In this document: one piece after another, positions 21,763-32,386 of the stretch
Numbering within the stretch: the first letter of the stretch is position 1
How the letters are laid out: every line of letters begins with the position of its first letter
DNA from: Labia minor
Lineage: Eukaryota; Arthropoda; Insecta; Dermaptera; Spongiphoridae
Length of the DNA: 64,000 nucleotides
NCBI GenBank assembly: GCA_963082975.1
Contig: OY720345.1
Location: 13,046,491-13,110,490 of the forward strand
Direction: 5' to 3'
Translations under genes and position numbers: made by a program
Notes under the pieces: generated by a model
The model's database searches: none
The model's input: the letters and a program-made list of their open reading frames with translations, nothing else
Told to the model about the DNA's origin: nothing

Positions 21763-22539
21763 GGAAAGAGATTTCTTTTTAAAATAATTTAATAAATAGA
21801 AAGTTTAATGTACCAATGCACATATAAGCTCAAAATATTTTTTCTCTTAAAATTCTTCAATTTTGAATTTCTTTTCTTTTATTTAATAAATAAAGTTTAA
21901 TTCAAATTGATACATAAAATATTTAAAATTAAAACTACTTTCGTTACTAATTTTAAGATAAAAAGTGCGGGCCTATAAATTAACATAAAGTTTATATAAA
22001 TAAATTAGTACCTACATATATGAGTGAGCCCATACAAAAACGAAGACTTAATAACTGTCCAAGATAATAGATCTTTTAGGTCTAAATTTAGTTGAATAAC
22101 CTAAAGTTGGTTTCTAAATAAATAAATAAATAGTTATGTTGTATTAAAATTATTTAATAAAACTTATTAAACTCGTTTTAACTCATTTATCAACGTTGTC
22201 ATATATTCTAACAAGTTAAATAAATGGATTAAAATTAATTAATTTGGGTCCATAACCGAAGAATATTCCATTACTAGATATGTGATAGCTCACTACTAAT
22301 TCTCAGATATCAAGATGGTTTTAAATTTTTTTTTTGTTTTAAACAATAATAAATTTATTAAATAAATAATATCTTAAAGATATAATATTTAAATTAGAAA
22401 TATTACCGTGGAAAAATATACAAATTCAAAAAGCAGTTTTAATCCTTGAAATTCTAGAATTAAAAACACGAAATTTTTCTTAAATAGTCTTATCCAGAAG
22501 CTAATACAATAAATGGAAAATATATACGAATTTATTTAA
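21763..22539. other. AT-rich DNA without firm feature
   Basis: A/T-rich. CCTAAAGTTGGTTTCTAAAT with (AAAT)n at 22095-22130 resembles CCTAAAATAGGTTTTAAATA with (AAAT)n at 41855-41890, a possible minor repeat. No coding signal. Confidence 0.45.
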
Positions 22540-23544
22540 TCTATATAATTAAACAACTTATACATAAACTCCTTCTAAACGGCTTCATAAATCTTAATGG
22601 TTCGGGTATCATTAGACCCAAGGATAAGGTATAAGTTTGAAAATTCAAAAAAGTTGATTCGTTCCAAAGTTATGGGCAAAAAATCGACCCAACCTAAATA
22701 AACAACGCTGGTGGCTCAGTTAAGAAGTTGACACTCAATATAAAATTAATAATTCTAGAAATTTCCATACAAAGCATGTTTATAATATTTAAATTTTTAT
22801 TTTAAGTTCTAATATTAAAAGTAAAATGAAATTAAATTAAATTACTTCTAATTGATAATAGTATAGTAAAGTAATAAATATTTTTTATATTTAAAATTAT
22901 ATTTTGAAAAATTGTGCCATTTACAAATTTGAAAACGAAGATCCAAATGAAAGAAAACGTCGATTGGCTAAAGAAAGAAGGGCACGATGGTTATCTCGGA
23001 AAAAAAGTAAAATAAGTCTGTATATTTTTGTTGAAGATATTGAATTGCTATTTTCTTTATTCATATTATTTATAGAATTATTTATTTCTTGACATATTTT
23101 GTACTTTGTTTTCGTTGTAAATATGACTAAAAAGTAGTAGTAAAAATTTATAAGGTAGCACATTTTATTTATTTTTATTACCTATTTTTTTTTTAGCAAA
23201 GATGTCCTATGATGATATAAATTAAACATTGGTTTATTAAACCATGTTAATTTTTCTGAGGACATCTATACAGAAAATTTTATAAAATAAAAGAATGTGT
23301 TAATATGGTAGGAGTTAAACAATTTAAAAGTCGAAAAAAGAGATATGCTACTCAAAAGTGATCCACAAAGGAGTTATATAAACTGAACCCAGTCGTGAAT
23401 ATGAAAATTTTAAAATACTGATTGAATTAAAATGAATTAAAACCTTTCGCACATACAGACTTCTAACAAATTACTATGTATTACATCGGGGGTACAGGGG
23501 GCTGTCTTAGTGCGAAAAGCGACGAAAGACCTCTGAGAAGCTAG
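22540..23544 (+). mobile_element. Helitron H3, short diverged relative of H1/H2
   Basis: 5' end TCTATATAATTAAAC preceded by A; ACTCCTTCTAAACGGCTTCA aligns with ACTCCTCCGAAACGGCTTGA of H1. The 3' end CGGGGGTACAGGGGGCTGTC ... GAGAAGCTAG is followed by T and aligns with H1's CGGGGGTACAGGGGGC ... CAGCTAG. ATACTGATTGAA-T-AAAATGAATTAAAACC near 23420 also matches H1. The terminal hairpin is degenerate. 1005 bp, non-autonomous. Confidence 0.68.
22906..23231 (+). pseudogene. Possible coding remnant inside Helitron H3
   Basis: Open from about 22906: residues FENEDPNERKRRLAKERRAR followed by WLSRKK, a basic stretch like the ERxxRLAKxRAxxR-type N-termini of Helitron helicase proteins as I remember them. 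A GTAAAAT donor-like site follows at about 23006 and a TTTTTTTTTTAG acceptor at 23185-23197; joining them would give KMSYDDIN and a stop. No Rep HUH motif or helicase domain is present. It could be chance or an unrelated exon. Confidence 0.3.
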
Positions 23545-23879
23545 TTATTATTATTTTTTCAGTTGTGTGTGAATTAATAATAAAAATTCAAACGTTTTCA
23601 TTGATTTTTTTTAGTTTTAAAGGCTATTGAAATCTTACTAACTATAAGTGAATTATTATACCAGCCTTTGCACTAAAATTTATTATTATATTTATTTATG
23701 ATGTATTTCCAAATTTAAAAGATATTTTAAATTTTAATATTATATTATAATTTCATTTCTGTTGATGGGGTTAGAGTATGGTTTAATATATATATATATA
23801 TGTATCTTTAAAATAAAATAAAAGAGCTACTTGAAATTCTCATCCAGCCATTCTATGGATTAAATCGCAATTAAGGAAA
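23545..23879. other. AT-rich DNA without recognised feature
   Basis: A/T-rich spacer following Helitron H3, with a (TA)n tract at about 23790-23802. Confidence 0.5.
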
Positions 23880-24400
23880 AAAAAGGTGATGGTGTTAGAT
23901 AGGACGAAAAGAAGAGGGGATGAGGCAGAAAATGGTAAGAGAGATGGAAGTTTTAAGGCACGGGCACAGAAAGAGAATTGGATGGATGGATATTATCCTA
24001 CTTTCAACAAAACTAACCTTCCCCCCTTCTCCTCCTCCTCCTCCCAAACCCTTCATCCGTTTTTTCCCTCGTCTGTGTCATTTTATATAATTGAGGTTTT
24101 CTTATTCCAAACATGCATTTAAATACCTCCACCACCCCCACCCACACCCTGTCTGCCTATAATGTCCGTCCATTCATTTTTTAAGTAGTCCTCCTTCTAA
24201 TCTCTTTCCTTTTTCTTAATCCCTTTATTTTTACATCGTCCTATCTCTTTTGCTCTGTTTGTCTCTGGATTAAAAAAGAATCCTACCACCATCCACCCTT
24301 CACTCTATCCTCACTCCCTCTTAGCCCTGCCATACCAGCCACAGTTCAGTAGAGAAAAAACATTCCTCTCTCTCTCATTCTAGTTTGAATATTCCTTGAA
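23880..24400. repeat. Pyrimidine-rich island 7
   Basis: G/A-rich start (23880-23990), then a long C/T-rich top strand to 24390 with CTCCTCCTCCTCCTCC, CCACCACCCCCACCC and a CT tract. The frame at 23886-24122 is low complexity past residue 40 and has no domain. Confidence 0.5.
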
Positions 24401-24830
24401 CGGATTTTAAAATAAAGAATTTTTTTTTGTTTACTCTTTTTACCTTAATAAATTATTATTTAAAAAAATAAATAAAAAATAGATAATCTAATTTTGCGAA
24501 AAATTAGATTATAAGGTGGTACAAGAAAAGTGGAATAAATTAGTGACAGATCTGAATCTGTTGCGAGGTTTGAGTGAGATTCTCAAATACACAACCACAA
24601 TATGTATAGTAAAGGAAAAAAATTAAATGCTAGGGTTGCGATGTTGTCGGGAGTTAAAAAGGCGCATTGACATTGTCCGTAATTTTGAGGAAGTGAATGA
24701 ACGCCGTTTATATTTGCAGTGAAGTTATTTTACAAGAACCAATAAAAACAAAACATTGTTCTAACTTTAAGAATATTCCAGTTAATAGTTTTTAATAAAA
24801 ACTTTTGAAAAACTGAAAAACTTAATCTTA
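24401..24830. other. AT-rich DNA with a mixed patch
   Basis: 24515-24730 has more balanced composition, but neither strand gives a reading I recognise. Confidence 0.45.
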
Positions 24831-25249
24831 TCTTATTATGCTAGCTAAAATTGTATATATCTATCTATCTATATATATTGGTTCTCAAAAACCGCTCTAA
24901 CGATTTTTTTCAAATTCACACTAGATATAGTATTTATAAAGAAAAATTAAGTTTTATTGATGATATCTCTTGAAACATTCAGCTTCATTATTAATTTCTT
25001 AATTGAAAATTATATATGGAAAACGTCAAAATTGGCCTCCATTTTTATTTGTATTAATATTTTTTTTTATTTAAAATATTTTAAAATTTATTATTTAATT
25101 TCGAAATAAAATTAAAAATATTTATTTTTAATAAAATATATATAGATATTTATTAATCTCTCTCAAAAAAAAAAAAATAAAATAAAAAACATCAAATCTG
25201 CCTGCTAAGACAGTAAAAAAATGACAATTTTTTATCTAAACATATATAG

Positions 25250-25330
25250 TACAGTGGCTAGAGAGATGTTTTATACGAGTGGATTTCGTCGGTTCGAAAC
25301 TCGCCGGGTGAATCGTTATTTAAAAATGAA
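25250..25330 (+). mobile_element. tRNA-like SINE head, family S3 copy 1
   Basis: A-box-like TGGCTAGAGAG at 25256-25266 and B box GGTTCGAAACTC at 25291-25302, followed by GCCGGGTGAATCG and an A/T tail. The B box and following CTCGCCG-GTG-ATCG-TAT-AAA run align with 58243-58290, so this is a small repeated family and not a lone coincidence. Confidence 0.6.
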
Positions 25331-25752
25331 AATGAAAATAATGAATTTGTTATTTTTTTTCTTTTTATCTATTGTTTACATTTTAATAAATTACTATTTT
25401 ATATTTATTTATTCATTGTTCTTTTATTAAATTTAATATTTATTAATATTATTTATTATTAATTTATATATTGATGACATCACAAATGACATTTATATTG
25501 AAATTTGACTCCCGCCTTTTTTTAAAGAATATTGTATTAATATTTTTTTTATATTTAAAATATTTTAAAATTTTTTATTTAATTTCGAAATAAAATTAAA
25601 AATATATATTTTTTTTATATTTAAAATATTTTAAAATTTTTTATTTAATTTCGAAATAAAATTAAAAATATATATTTTAATAATATTTTATAATTATAAA
25701 TTACGATATATATTTATCAATAATAATGAATTTTTTTTTTTAACTTAATTAC

Positions 25753-25778
25753 AGAGCCGAGGCTCGGGGTCCCGGTAT
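25753..25778 (+). repeat. GC-rich hairpin motif, copy 1
   Basis: GAGCC-GA-GGCTCGGGGTCCCGGTA preceded by a T run and TTAACTTAATTA. The same preface and hairpin occur at 27262-27293, and shorter relatives at 26281 and 27180. Confidence 0.6.
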
Positions 25779-26275
25779 GATCTTAATATATTGTGAGAAT
25801 TAGATAAATAATGTAGAGAGAAAAAAATATTTAAAAATAGATATTTATTTAAATGAAATAAAATTATTTAATTTACAGAATGAAAATGTCTATAATAATG
25901 TCTAAACATTTTTTCTTTATAATTTTACATTATAATAATACTAATTACAGTAGTTATAATATATGGGGAATTTTCAACTTTGACTGCCGATTTGACCATG
26001 TTCCCAAACGAATTTTAAAAAAACCAAGACCACTTTACATTTACACATTTTAAGCTCTAATCGAATCCAAAATCAAAATTTAAAAAATCGAAAAACAAAC
26101 TCACAGATATATAGATTTTATAAATGAACATTTATACAATTTATTTTAATTAATTTGAAACATTTTAGGAAACAAATTTTGAATGGGTCATTTTTAGAAA
26201 GCCCATTTAACAATTATAATAAATAATTAAAAAATTGTAAAATTTTTAAAGTATATAAAAATAAATTGTATAAAT

Positions 26276-26313
26276 TGGTTAAAGGGTCGAGTGATAGTTC
26301 GGTGTCCCAGGTA
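26276..26313 (+). repeat. GC-rich hairpin motif, copy 2
   Basis: AAAGGGTCGAGTGATAGTTC then GGTGTCCCAGGTA: a weakened GAGC-N4-GCTC stem followed by GGTGTCCCAGGTA. Shares its preface AAAGGGTCGAG with 27178. Confidence 0.55.
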
Positions 26314-26339
26314 TATATTTTATATTAACACGCCTACTT

Positions 26340-26523
26340 TTCTGTATAATAAAGATATAAAGAATCATATTTTAATTTTTATATAACCAAGAAATCATTT
26401 TTTCACTTAAAATATAGTTGTAAAGCCCAAATCTCCGATCCATATAACATCATCGACTGGGCCGCTACCAAAAGGAGTCTTCTCTTGCTCTGACTAGGGC
26501 CACCGGTATTTGCCATTAGTCTC
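26340..26523 (-). pseudogene. LINE reverse transcriptase fragment (second LINE type)
   Basis: The minus strand encodes LMANTGGPSQSKRRLLLVAA then QSMMLYGSEIWALQL, the block after the palm domain of non-LTR reverse transcriptases (compare the common LM-NIGGP and ILLYGAEIW motifs of R1/Jockey-like elements, from memory). About 35 codons are open. The adjoining ACCAAGAAATCATTTTTTCA also occurs in inverted form in the Helitrons near 50740. Confidence 0.8.
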
Positions 26524-26529
26524 GAAAAA

Positions 26530-26800
26530 ATAATATTAAATTTTATATAAATTTATAAATTAGAATATTTGAATTTGTTTAAATTTTAACACATGTAATC
26601 AATCATATGCATAAAGAATAGAAAATTTTGAAAATCAACTTGGTATTAAATTCAGAAAAAAAAATACTCATATATAGAATATATAGACTATTCGAATATA
26701 ATTGAAACTCTTTCTCTCCCTCTATTTTAAATTTGAAAAAACGGAGTGTTAAGAAATTAAGATTCCTTATACAACATGGATGGTTAAATGAATTGGGCTC
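26530..26800 (+). repeat. Segment shared with the Helitron interior
   Basis: From TTTAAATTTTAACACATGTA to TGTTAAGAAATTAAGATTCC this matches 51000-51215 in H1 with scattered differences, including the region around the hAT target (here ATATATAGACTATTCG, lacking the TAATAGAC form). It is either a source copy or another descendant of the DNA captured by the Helitron. Confidence 0.7.
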
Positions 26801-27177
26801 CCTACCTCCCTGAGAAATTCACATTAAAAATGTTTATAATATTTTAGTTTATTAAAACAAACTATTATTTTTTTATTTCAATATTTTTAATGTTAATACA
26901 ATAATTTTTATTTTATAATCTATAAAATAATTTAATTATTTTTAAAAACAACGGTCTTCAATTACAATTTTTTTACTCTCTACTGACTGTTCATTTCATA
27001 ACTGAAAATAGTGTCGAATAGAAATAGACGATATTACTTGGATTAATCTTATTATGCTAGCTAAAATTGTTTGTTTGTATTATTGAGGACCCCAGTTCAA
27101 TTCATTTTAATCAGATTGATGCAATGATGCAACATTTAATAATTGTAATAAATAATTAATTGTAGATTAATATTTTT

Positions 27178-27211
27178 TAAAGGGTCGAGCGACAGCTCGG
27201 TGTCCCAGGTA
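27178..27211 (+). repeat. GC-rich hairpin motif, copy 3
   Basis: AAAGGGTCGAGCGACAGCTC followed by GGTGTCCCAGGTATT: a GAGC-GACA-GCTC stem and the same downstream word as copy 2. Confidence 0.6.
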
Positions 27212-27261
27212 TTAATATTACCAGCCAAACCCAATAATAATGAATCATTTTTTTTAACTTA

Positions 27262-27297
27262 AGTACCGAGCCGAGGCTCGGGGTCCCGGTACTTAGA
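27262..27297. repeat. GC-rich hairpin motif, copy 4 (extended palindrome)
   Basis: AAGTACCGAGCC at the left pairs with GGCTCGG and CGGTACTT on the right, so the palindrome extends outside the hairpin. TTTTTTTTAACTTAA precedes it as in copy 1. Confidence 0.6.
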
Positions 27298-27505
27298 CAT
27301 TATCCCAAAATATTTTTGCATAGATCACTATTACACCTACACTCTGAAAACATAACACTGTTAAGGAATATTAAATTAATTGGTATTTATTTTTAAAACT
27401 AACTATAAGAAAATGAAAATTGTCAACATTTATTTATGATCAATGATTAATTTCAATTTTTGGAACATTTGACGCCCATTTTCTCTGTTATCATCCTACT
27501 TTTTT

Positions 27506-28134
27506 ACCGACCGACGATAGTAAGGAAGGTATTGTTTTCCCACCAAATTTCACATGTGGAGATTTTTACATATCTCCAGGAATCATGCATTTTCTTAACA
27601 GAAAAAAAGTATTTTTAGAATTATATCTGTCCGTCCGTCTGTCCATCCGTCCGTCTGTATAGATGTGTACAGCTTGAACGGCTCAACGAATTTTGATAAA
27701 ATTTGGTATATTTACTTATTGCATCAGTGGGATGAATTGATCAACTTTTGTTATATATCCGGAAACCGGAAGTGGTAGTATTACCGATCGACGATAGGAA
27801 GGGAAGGGTTATTTTCACACCAAATTTCACATGAGGAGATTTTTTACATATCTCCACGAATCATGCACTTTGTATTGGTTTTATCTTCGGAAAAAATCAT
27901 CTGCATTAGTTTTTTCTTAATTTAATATGACGTCACCTAGCCCTTGATGACGTCACAGCCAACTCCTACTTATATATTATAAATAAAATAAAATTAAAAA
28001 TATTTATGTTATATCCATATCTACTTTTTATTGCATTAATAGATACATCTAAATTATTTGAAATTGTTTCTATAACGGGAAATTAATTTATTTCAAACCG
28101 TCGGTTGGTTCTGTGCCTGGCCACAGGTCAACTT
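27506..28134 (+). mobile_element. HB element copy 2, complete
   Basis: Starts ACCGACCGACGATAGTAAGG and ends CCGTCGGTTGG ... GCCTGGCCACAGG-TCAACTTATTT. The minisatellite is shorter than in copy 1 (27632-27658). It retains both repeated blocks (ACCAAATTTCACATG-GGAGA twice) and the CRE-like pair. The flanking bases are T-rich on both sides. Confidence 0.87.
27928..27955 (+). promoter_or_regulatory. Paired TGACGTCA sites in HB copy 2
   Basis: Perfect TGACGTCA at 27928-27935 and 27948-27955 with the same 20-bp step as in the other copies, although the 12 bases between them have changed. Confidence 0.6.
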
Positions 28135-28870
28135 ATTTTTTAATATTTTTTAATTTAGGGTCCATTCTGTTATGATCTTATTATTTGAATACAATTTTTT
28201 AAATAATTTGAGTAGATACAAATAAAAGAATAGAATTAAGAAAAATTTTCAATGAAATTAAAATTCTTTCTATAAAAAAAATTGTTTTATATTTCTTTCT
28301 TATCTATAATACTCACTGAGATATTGGTTTTTAGTAGGTTTCGAAGTATTTTTCAAGATAATTTTTCATAGAAAATAGGCCTGCTATATTAATTTAATTT
28401 TTTTCTATTTTTTTTATTGATTTTATTTTAAAAGTTCAACTCCATTGAGCCTGTCAATCTGCTCAAGATCCACTTCTAATTTCGCTAGTTGCTCTTGGGT
28501 CTCTCGTTATCAACAAGTGATTTTATTTTTAACTTTTACAATTTTGAAAAAAACTTACTCCCCCAATCACTGATATATTGTATTACTTATTACTTATTAC
28601 TTATTGTTAATAATGTTAAACACAGTGAAAAATTAAATTTTTTATATATTAATTATTTTTTATTTTTAAAAATAAAAAAAATAATAATTATATAGAAGAT
28701 ATGAAATTTATATATCCAAAAGGGTCGCACAATGGTGTCATAAAATTATTTACTAAATTCAATATCTATAGTACTATTTCTGGTATTTTTATTTTGCATT
28801 TTTAAAATAACTTTTCACTTCTATAAATATATTTAGCCAAATACCGAATATATTTATATATATATAATGG
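28135..28870. other. AT-rich DNA without recognised feature
   Basis: A/T-rich. A (TATTACT)n-like patch lies at 28579-28605. Nothing supported. Confidence 0.5.
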
Positions 28871-29220
28871 TTAAGGATAATCCTCCTGACACCCACACTC
28901 ATCCCATCTTTCCAATTTCGCTCTAAATCTCTCTAGTAAAGCAGAAAATGATTTGTTACACGTTCAATTGATTTGTAGTTAGATGATGGGGATGACGTAG
29001 GAATTGAGTGTATACTGGATGGGTTTATGGATGGGTGTGGGTGGTTATATACCCTCCACCACTTCTCCCAACCACCCTCTCTCCCATATCTCCACCCACC
29101 CACAGGCTAGTGACTAAAGGGGGTGAGTCGGGAGTTAGGATTTGAGGGCAATTGACCTCTCTCTATGGATAATATATAATATAGCGACATATTCAATTCA
29201 TACATAACCGATGGGGCTTA
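28871..29220. repeat. Mixed island 8 with left arm of a distant inverted repeat
   Basis: Less A/T-rich, with GGGTGTGGGTGG and CACCCACCCACAGG words. 28932-29002 (AGTAAAGCAG ... GATGACGTAGG) is an inverted match to 30971-31037, about 2 kb away: CGTTCAATTGATTTGTAGTT and AGATGATGG-GATGACGTAGG are shared. No frame with a domain. Confidence 0.6.
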
Positions 29221-29317
29221 TTTATTTATTTATTGCTTTAAAATAATGCACATTGATTTTTTTTTTTACTTTATATATTTTAAAACAGAAAAGAAAAATT
29301 AAAAATAAAATATAAAT

Positions 29318-29560
29318 TATAATAATAATAATAATAATAGCCTTTATTAGTTCTTACATGTACATAATCATATTAAATAGTAATATAAATACAATAATAA
29401 TATTTACAAATTTATATACATTTTTTTTTTTTTTTTTTTTTATTTTTGTATGGAACTAGGCCCTTTTAGGGCATAGGCCTCTCCCAGTCTTTTCCATTTT
29501 GGCCTATCTCTTGCAATCTTCATCCAGTCTATCCCTACCTCTCTAATGAACTCTTTAGAG
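29318..29560 (-). pseudogene. LINE 3' end: C-terminal peptide, 3' UTR and repeat tail
   Basis: The minus strand reads EFIREVGIDWMKIARDRPKW then KRLGEAYALKGPSSIQK and stop (stop complement at 29440-29442). The W--IARDR--W--LGEAY ending is a widespread C-terminus of arthropod-type LINE polyproteins. It is followed by an A run, about 90 bp of UTR with AATAAAGGC, and a (TAT/ATT)n tail, as expected for the end of a truncated insertion. Confidence 0.85.
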
Positions 29561-29773
29561 GATCAAAAAAAAAAATATATATATTAATATAAATTAATGA
29601 GGAAAAAAATAAAAAATTTCAAACCCTTATTTTATTTTACTTCACTGACAATTCATAATGAAAAACATTTCTAATACTTCAAAAAATTCAGTTGTAGTTG
29701 CACAAATTTTTCAATTCTATTCTTTTATTAATATCTCTTGTGAGAAATTGCTTTTGTATTTCATTATTTACTC

Positions 29774-30100
29774 CAGTGATTCTCAAACCACTGTGCCGCC
29801 CACTTTTGTGTGCCGCCAAATTTTACAAATGTAAAATTCAAATAATACTTATTTATTTTATATGTATGTTAAAAAGGAAAAATGTTTTTGCGATCAGGCT
29901 CTTTCAATTTTTTCAAAATGGTTCTAAAAACAAAAGGTAAAAAAATGTGCCCGGCTATATTGAAAAAGGTTGCCGACCCCTGATTATTATCATAAACTAT
30001 ATTACACAGTCTATTATAGATATTATCTTTTTCTTTGTTTGCCGCCAAATTTTTAAACCGATAAAATTGTGCCGCGGTAAAAATAGGTTGAGAATCACTG
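29774..30100. mobile_element. hAT MITE (327 bp) with 8-bp TSD
   Basis: CAGTGATTCTCAAACCACTG at the left and AATAGGTTGAGAATCACTG at the right; flanks ATTTACTC (29766-29773) and ATCTACTC (30101-30108) differ at one base. Subterminal GTGCCGC words mark the same family as 18742. At about 30012-30019 it holds TATTATAG in the context CACAGTCTATTATAGA, the unoccupied equivalent of the site used by the big hAT at 32001. Confidence 0.88.
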
Positions 30101-30108
30101 ATCTACTC

Positions 30109-30899
30109 ACTTTGAGTGTAAATACATACTTGATAAATATTAAAATAATTATTTTAGTTTTTCCTTATTTTTTTTTTTTACAAATAATGATTTTTAAATT
30201 TTTATGGCTTTTATCATTTATTTAAATGTTAAGCAAATTTTTTGAAATTTAAAAATACCCTATTAAAAATTATCTACTCTCATATTATTACATAAAATAT
30301 TATTTTGTTAGAAAAATAAATAAATCAAAAAATAAAAAAAAAAAACAATAAAAATTTTAATATTCAAATTTTGAAATGAAAAAAATTTTTTTTAAAAAGT
30401 TATTAATAAATTGTGATTGTATTTTAATATGTAAATCTTTTATAATTATATTATATTTCCAAAATAGATAAATAAATAAATAAATTAATTAAAATATATA
30501 GCTTAATTAAATTTATAATATATTTAATCTATTTTAATTGAGTGATTTTAACGTGGAAGAAAACATAATTAATTAATTAATTATATTTGTGTGTAATTTT
30601 TAATAAAATTGTTTTTTAAAATGAATTTTCAAACAATTTATTTATTTATCTAATTATTTTATAATGAATCAATAGTTTCTTAATTATTTTGTTTTTATTA
30701 ATCTATAATGATTTTAAAAGTTTCAATTGCAAATAAATAAATAAATTTATCTCTATTCAAATAGATTATTGCTTTTATTATCATCTACATATGTTTTTTA
30801 TTCATCAAAAATAATAAAATACCATAAATATTAGTAAAAAAAAAAAAAAAACACACAATTTATTTGTTTCAAAATGTGTCAATTTGAATTAATTTTGAA
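30109..30899. other. AT-rich DNA without recognised feature
   Basis: Nearly pure A/T, including AATTAATTAATT and A runs. Nothing supported. Confidence 0.55.
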
Positions 30900-31270
30900 T
30901 TCAGTAGGGAGGGGGGGGGGCTAGTGTAAAAGAGGTTTTGGTTAGGAATAGGGAAGGGGTGTATTGTAATACCTACGTCATCTCCATCATCTAACTACAA
31001 ATCAATTGAACGGGTAGCAAATCATTTGCTTTACCAGGTTTCCAGGTTGAGAGCAACGGGTGGGATGCCTGGTTTGTGGGTGGATGGCAAATTATAGACG
31101 CTCGACTGACCGGGTGATAGGAGTGGCTATAAATTAGCTTCAGCCCTGCATCCATGGATTTCATATATGCTATACCACTATCCCTTTCTCCCACCACCTC
31201 TCCCCAACACCCTCTATATACTCATACCATCAGCTTGTTCGCTCTCCTGATTGTATACAATTGAAATACA
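30900..31270. repeat. Mixed island 9 with right arm of the distant inverted repeat
   Basis: G tract at 30907-30920, then the arm at 30971-31037 (CCTACGTCATCTCCATCATC and TAACTACAAATCAATTGAAC) complementary to 28932-29002. 31040-31260 is balanced-composition sequence with C/T-rich end; the minus-strand frame there has no domain. Confidence 0.6.
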
Positions 31271-31613
31271 AATTTCATATGATTGATCGCTTTTGAATTG
31301 CTAAATAGCATCAGTTTCCATATAATATATATATATATAAATTACAATTGAATTAACACAGAAATAAACAAACAAACAAAAAAAAAAACAAATAAATAAT
31401 TTCTTTTTTTAACATAACAAATGTAAAGATAATTATTTTTAATTATTTTAATTTCAATTAAATTAAATACTTAGAAACTGAAACATATCAATAGAGAATA
31501 AAAAAAACATTATATTCTACTTAAAATATTACTATTACTAACTAAGAGACATAAATTGAATTATAATATATATATATACTAGCCGTTCCCGGAATCATAA
31601 AACTCTTATACAA
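31271..31613. other. AT-rich DNA without recognised feature
   Basis: A/T-rich. ATATACTAGCCGTTCCCGG at 31573-31592 looks like the junction of a truncated element, but I cannot assign it. Confidence 0.45.
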
Positions 31614-31906
31614 TTAAGCCCAATTTACACGGGCTTAGTACTTGTCATTAGTTCAGGGGTGGGCAAATACTTTTAAGCGCGGGCCAAAATGAAATTTTCA
31701 AAAAGTCTTCCGGGCCTGAGGATCATATTTCGAAAACACTAATAAAAAAAATTTATCTTTTTTTTTTAGAGACATATTGAACGAAAAATCAAAATAAGAG
31801 CCAACTTTTTCAACGGGCCGGCGGGCGTTCAAAAAGCCCGCGCTTAAAAGTATTTGCCCACCCCTGAACTAATGACAAGTACTAAGCCCGTGTAAATTGG
31901 GCTTAA
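31614..31906. mobile_element. TTAA-flanked fold-back element with 71-bp perfect arms
   Basis: 31614-31684 and 31836-31906 are exact reverse complements. The outermost bases are TTAA on each side (31614-31617, 31903-31906), then GCCCAATTTACACGGGC. This fits a piggyBac-type TTAA MITE. Inside the arms, CAGGGGTGGGCAAATACTTT (31654) and its inverted partner ending CCCACCCCTG (31866) look like hAT termini, but no 8-bp direct duplication flanks them. Confidence 0.8.
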
Positions 31907-32386
31907 GAGCAATAATTCTCAAACTTTTTTCAACGGTTTAAAAATCTGGAGGCACACAAAGAAAAAGATAAGTGTAAAAGTTATTTATTTACCTATAATA
32001 CATAGGTTCTTAAACTTATGTACTCCACGGACCCCCACTTGAAAAAATTTTTTTTGACGGACCCCCATCACAACTTTAGGTACTTTACGTCATTTTATTA
32101 ATTAATTTCTGGCTTACGATCTCATAAGGACAAGGATATATGATGAATATTTCTAACAGTGATTGGTGAATAACGATTTTTTTGCATATTGTAGAACACA
32201 TTTTATTAGAAATTATAATATTGAAGAAAGAAAATACAAACATTGTCATAGCAACAAATCTCACAAATTATAATGGGTACTTACATTAAATTCATATAAA
32301 TATTTTATAATTTTTTTCAGAAAATATTAAATAAGAAATATTTTAAAAAATAACTGCATCTATCTCATTAAATATAACTTACATAT

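Larger units (their letters stand above)
24831..25790 (+). mobile_element. Unclassified element, family C, with internal direct repeats
   Basis: Begins near TCTTATTATGCTAGCTAAAA (the CTTATTATGCTAGCTAAAATTG word recurs at 27048). A GGTTCTCAAAAACCGCTCTA word then leads into sequence resembling 3975-4030. A block of about 70 bp (ATTTAATTTCGAAATAAAATT in its middle) occurs at 25059-25130, 25539-25611 and 25609-25683. A SINE-like tRNA module lies at 25250-25312, and a GC-rich hairpin CCGAGGCTCGG closes the region at 25757. Boundaries are uncertain; Helitron-like origin is a guess. Confidence 0.4.

Noticed and set aside
22540-23544. Treating H3 as a mere chance CTAG site
   Set aside because: Both ends align with H1 over several words and the A/T target is correct, so I kept it as a Helitron with moderate confidence.
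31654-31866. Simple hAT MITE at 31654-31866
   Set aside because: The flanking 8 bases are inverted, not direct, and the perfect inverted repeat continues 40 bp outward to TTAA, so the larger unit is preferred.
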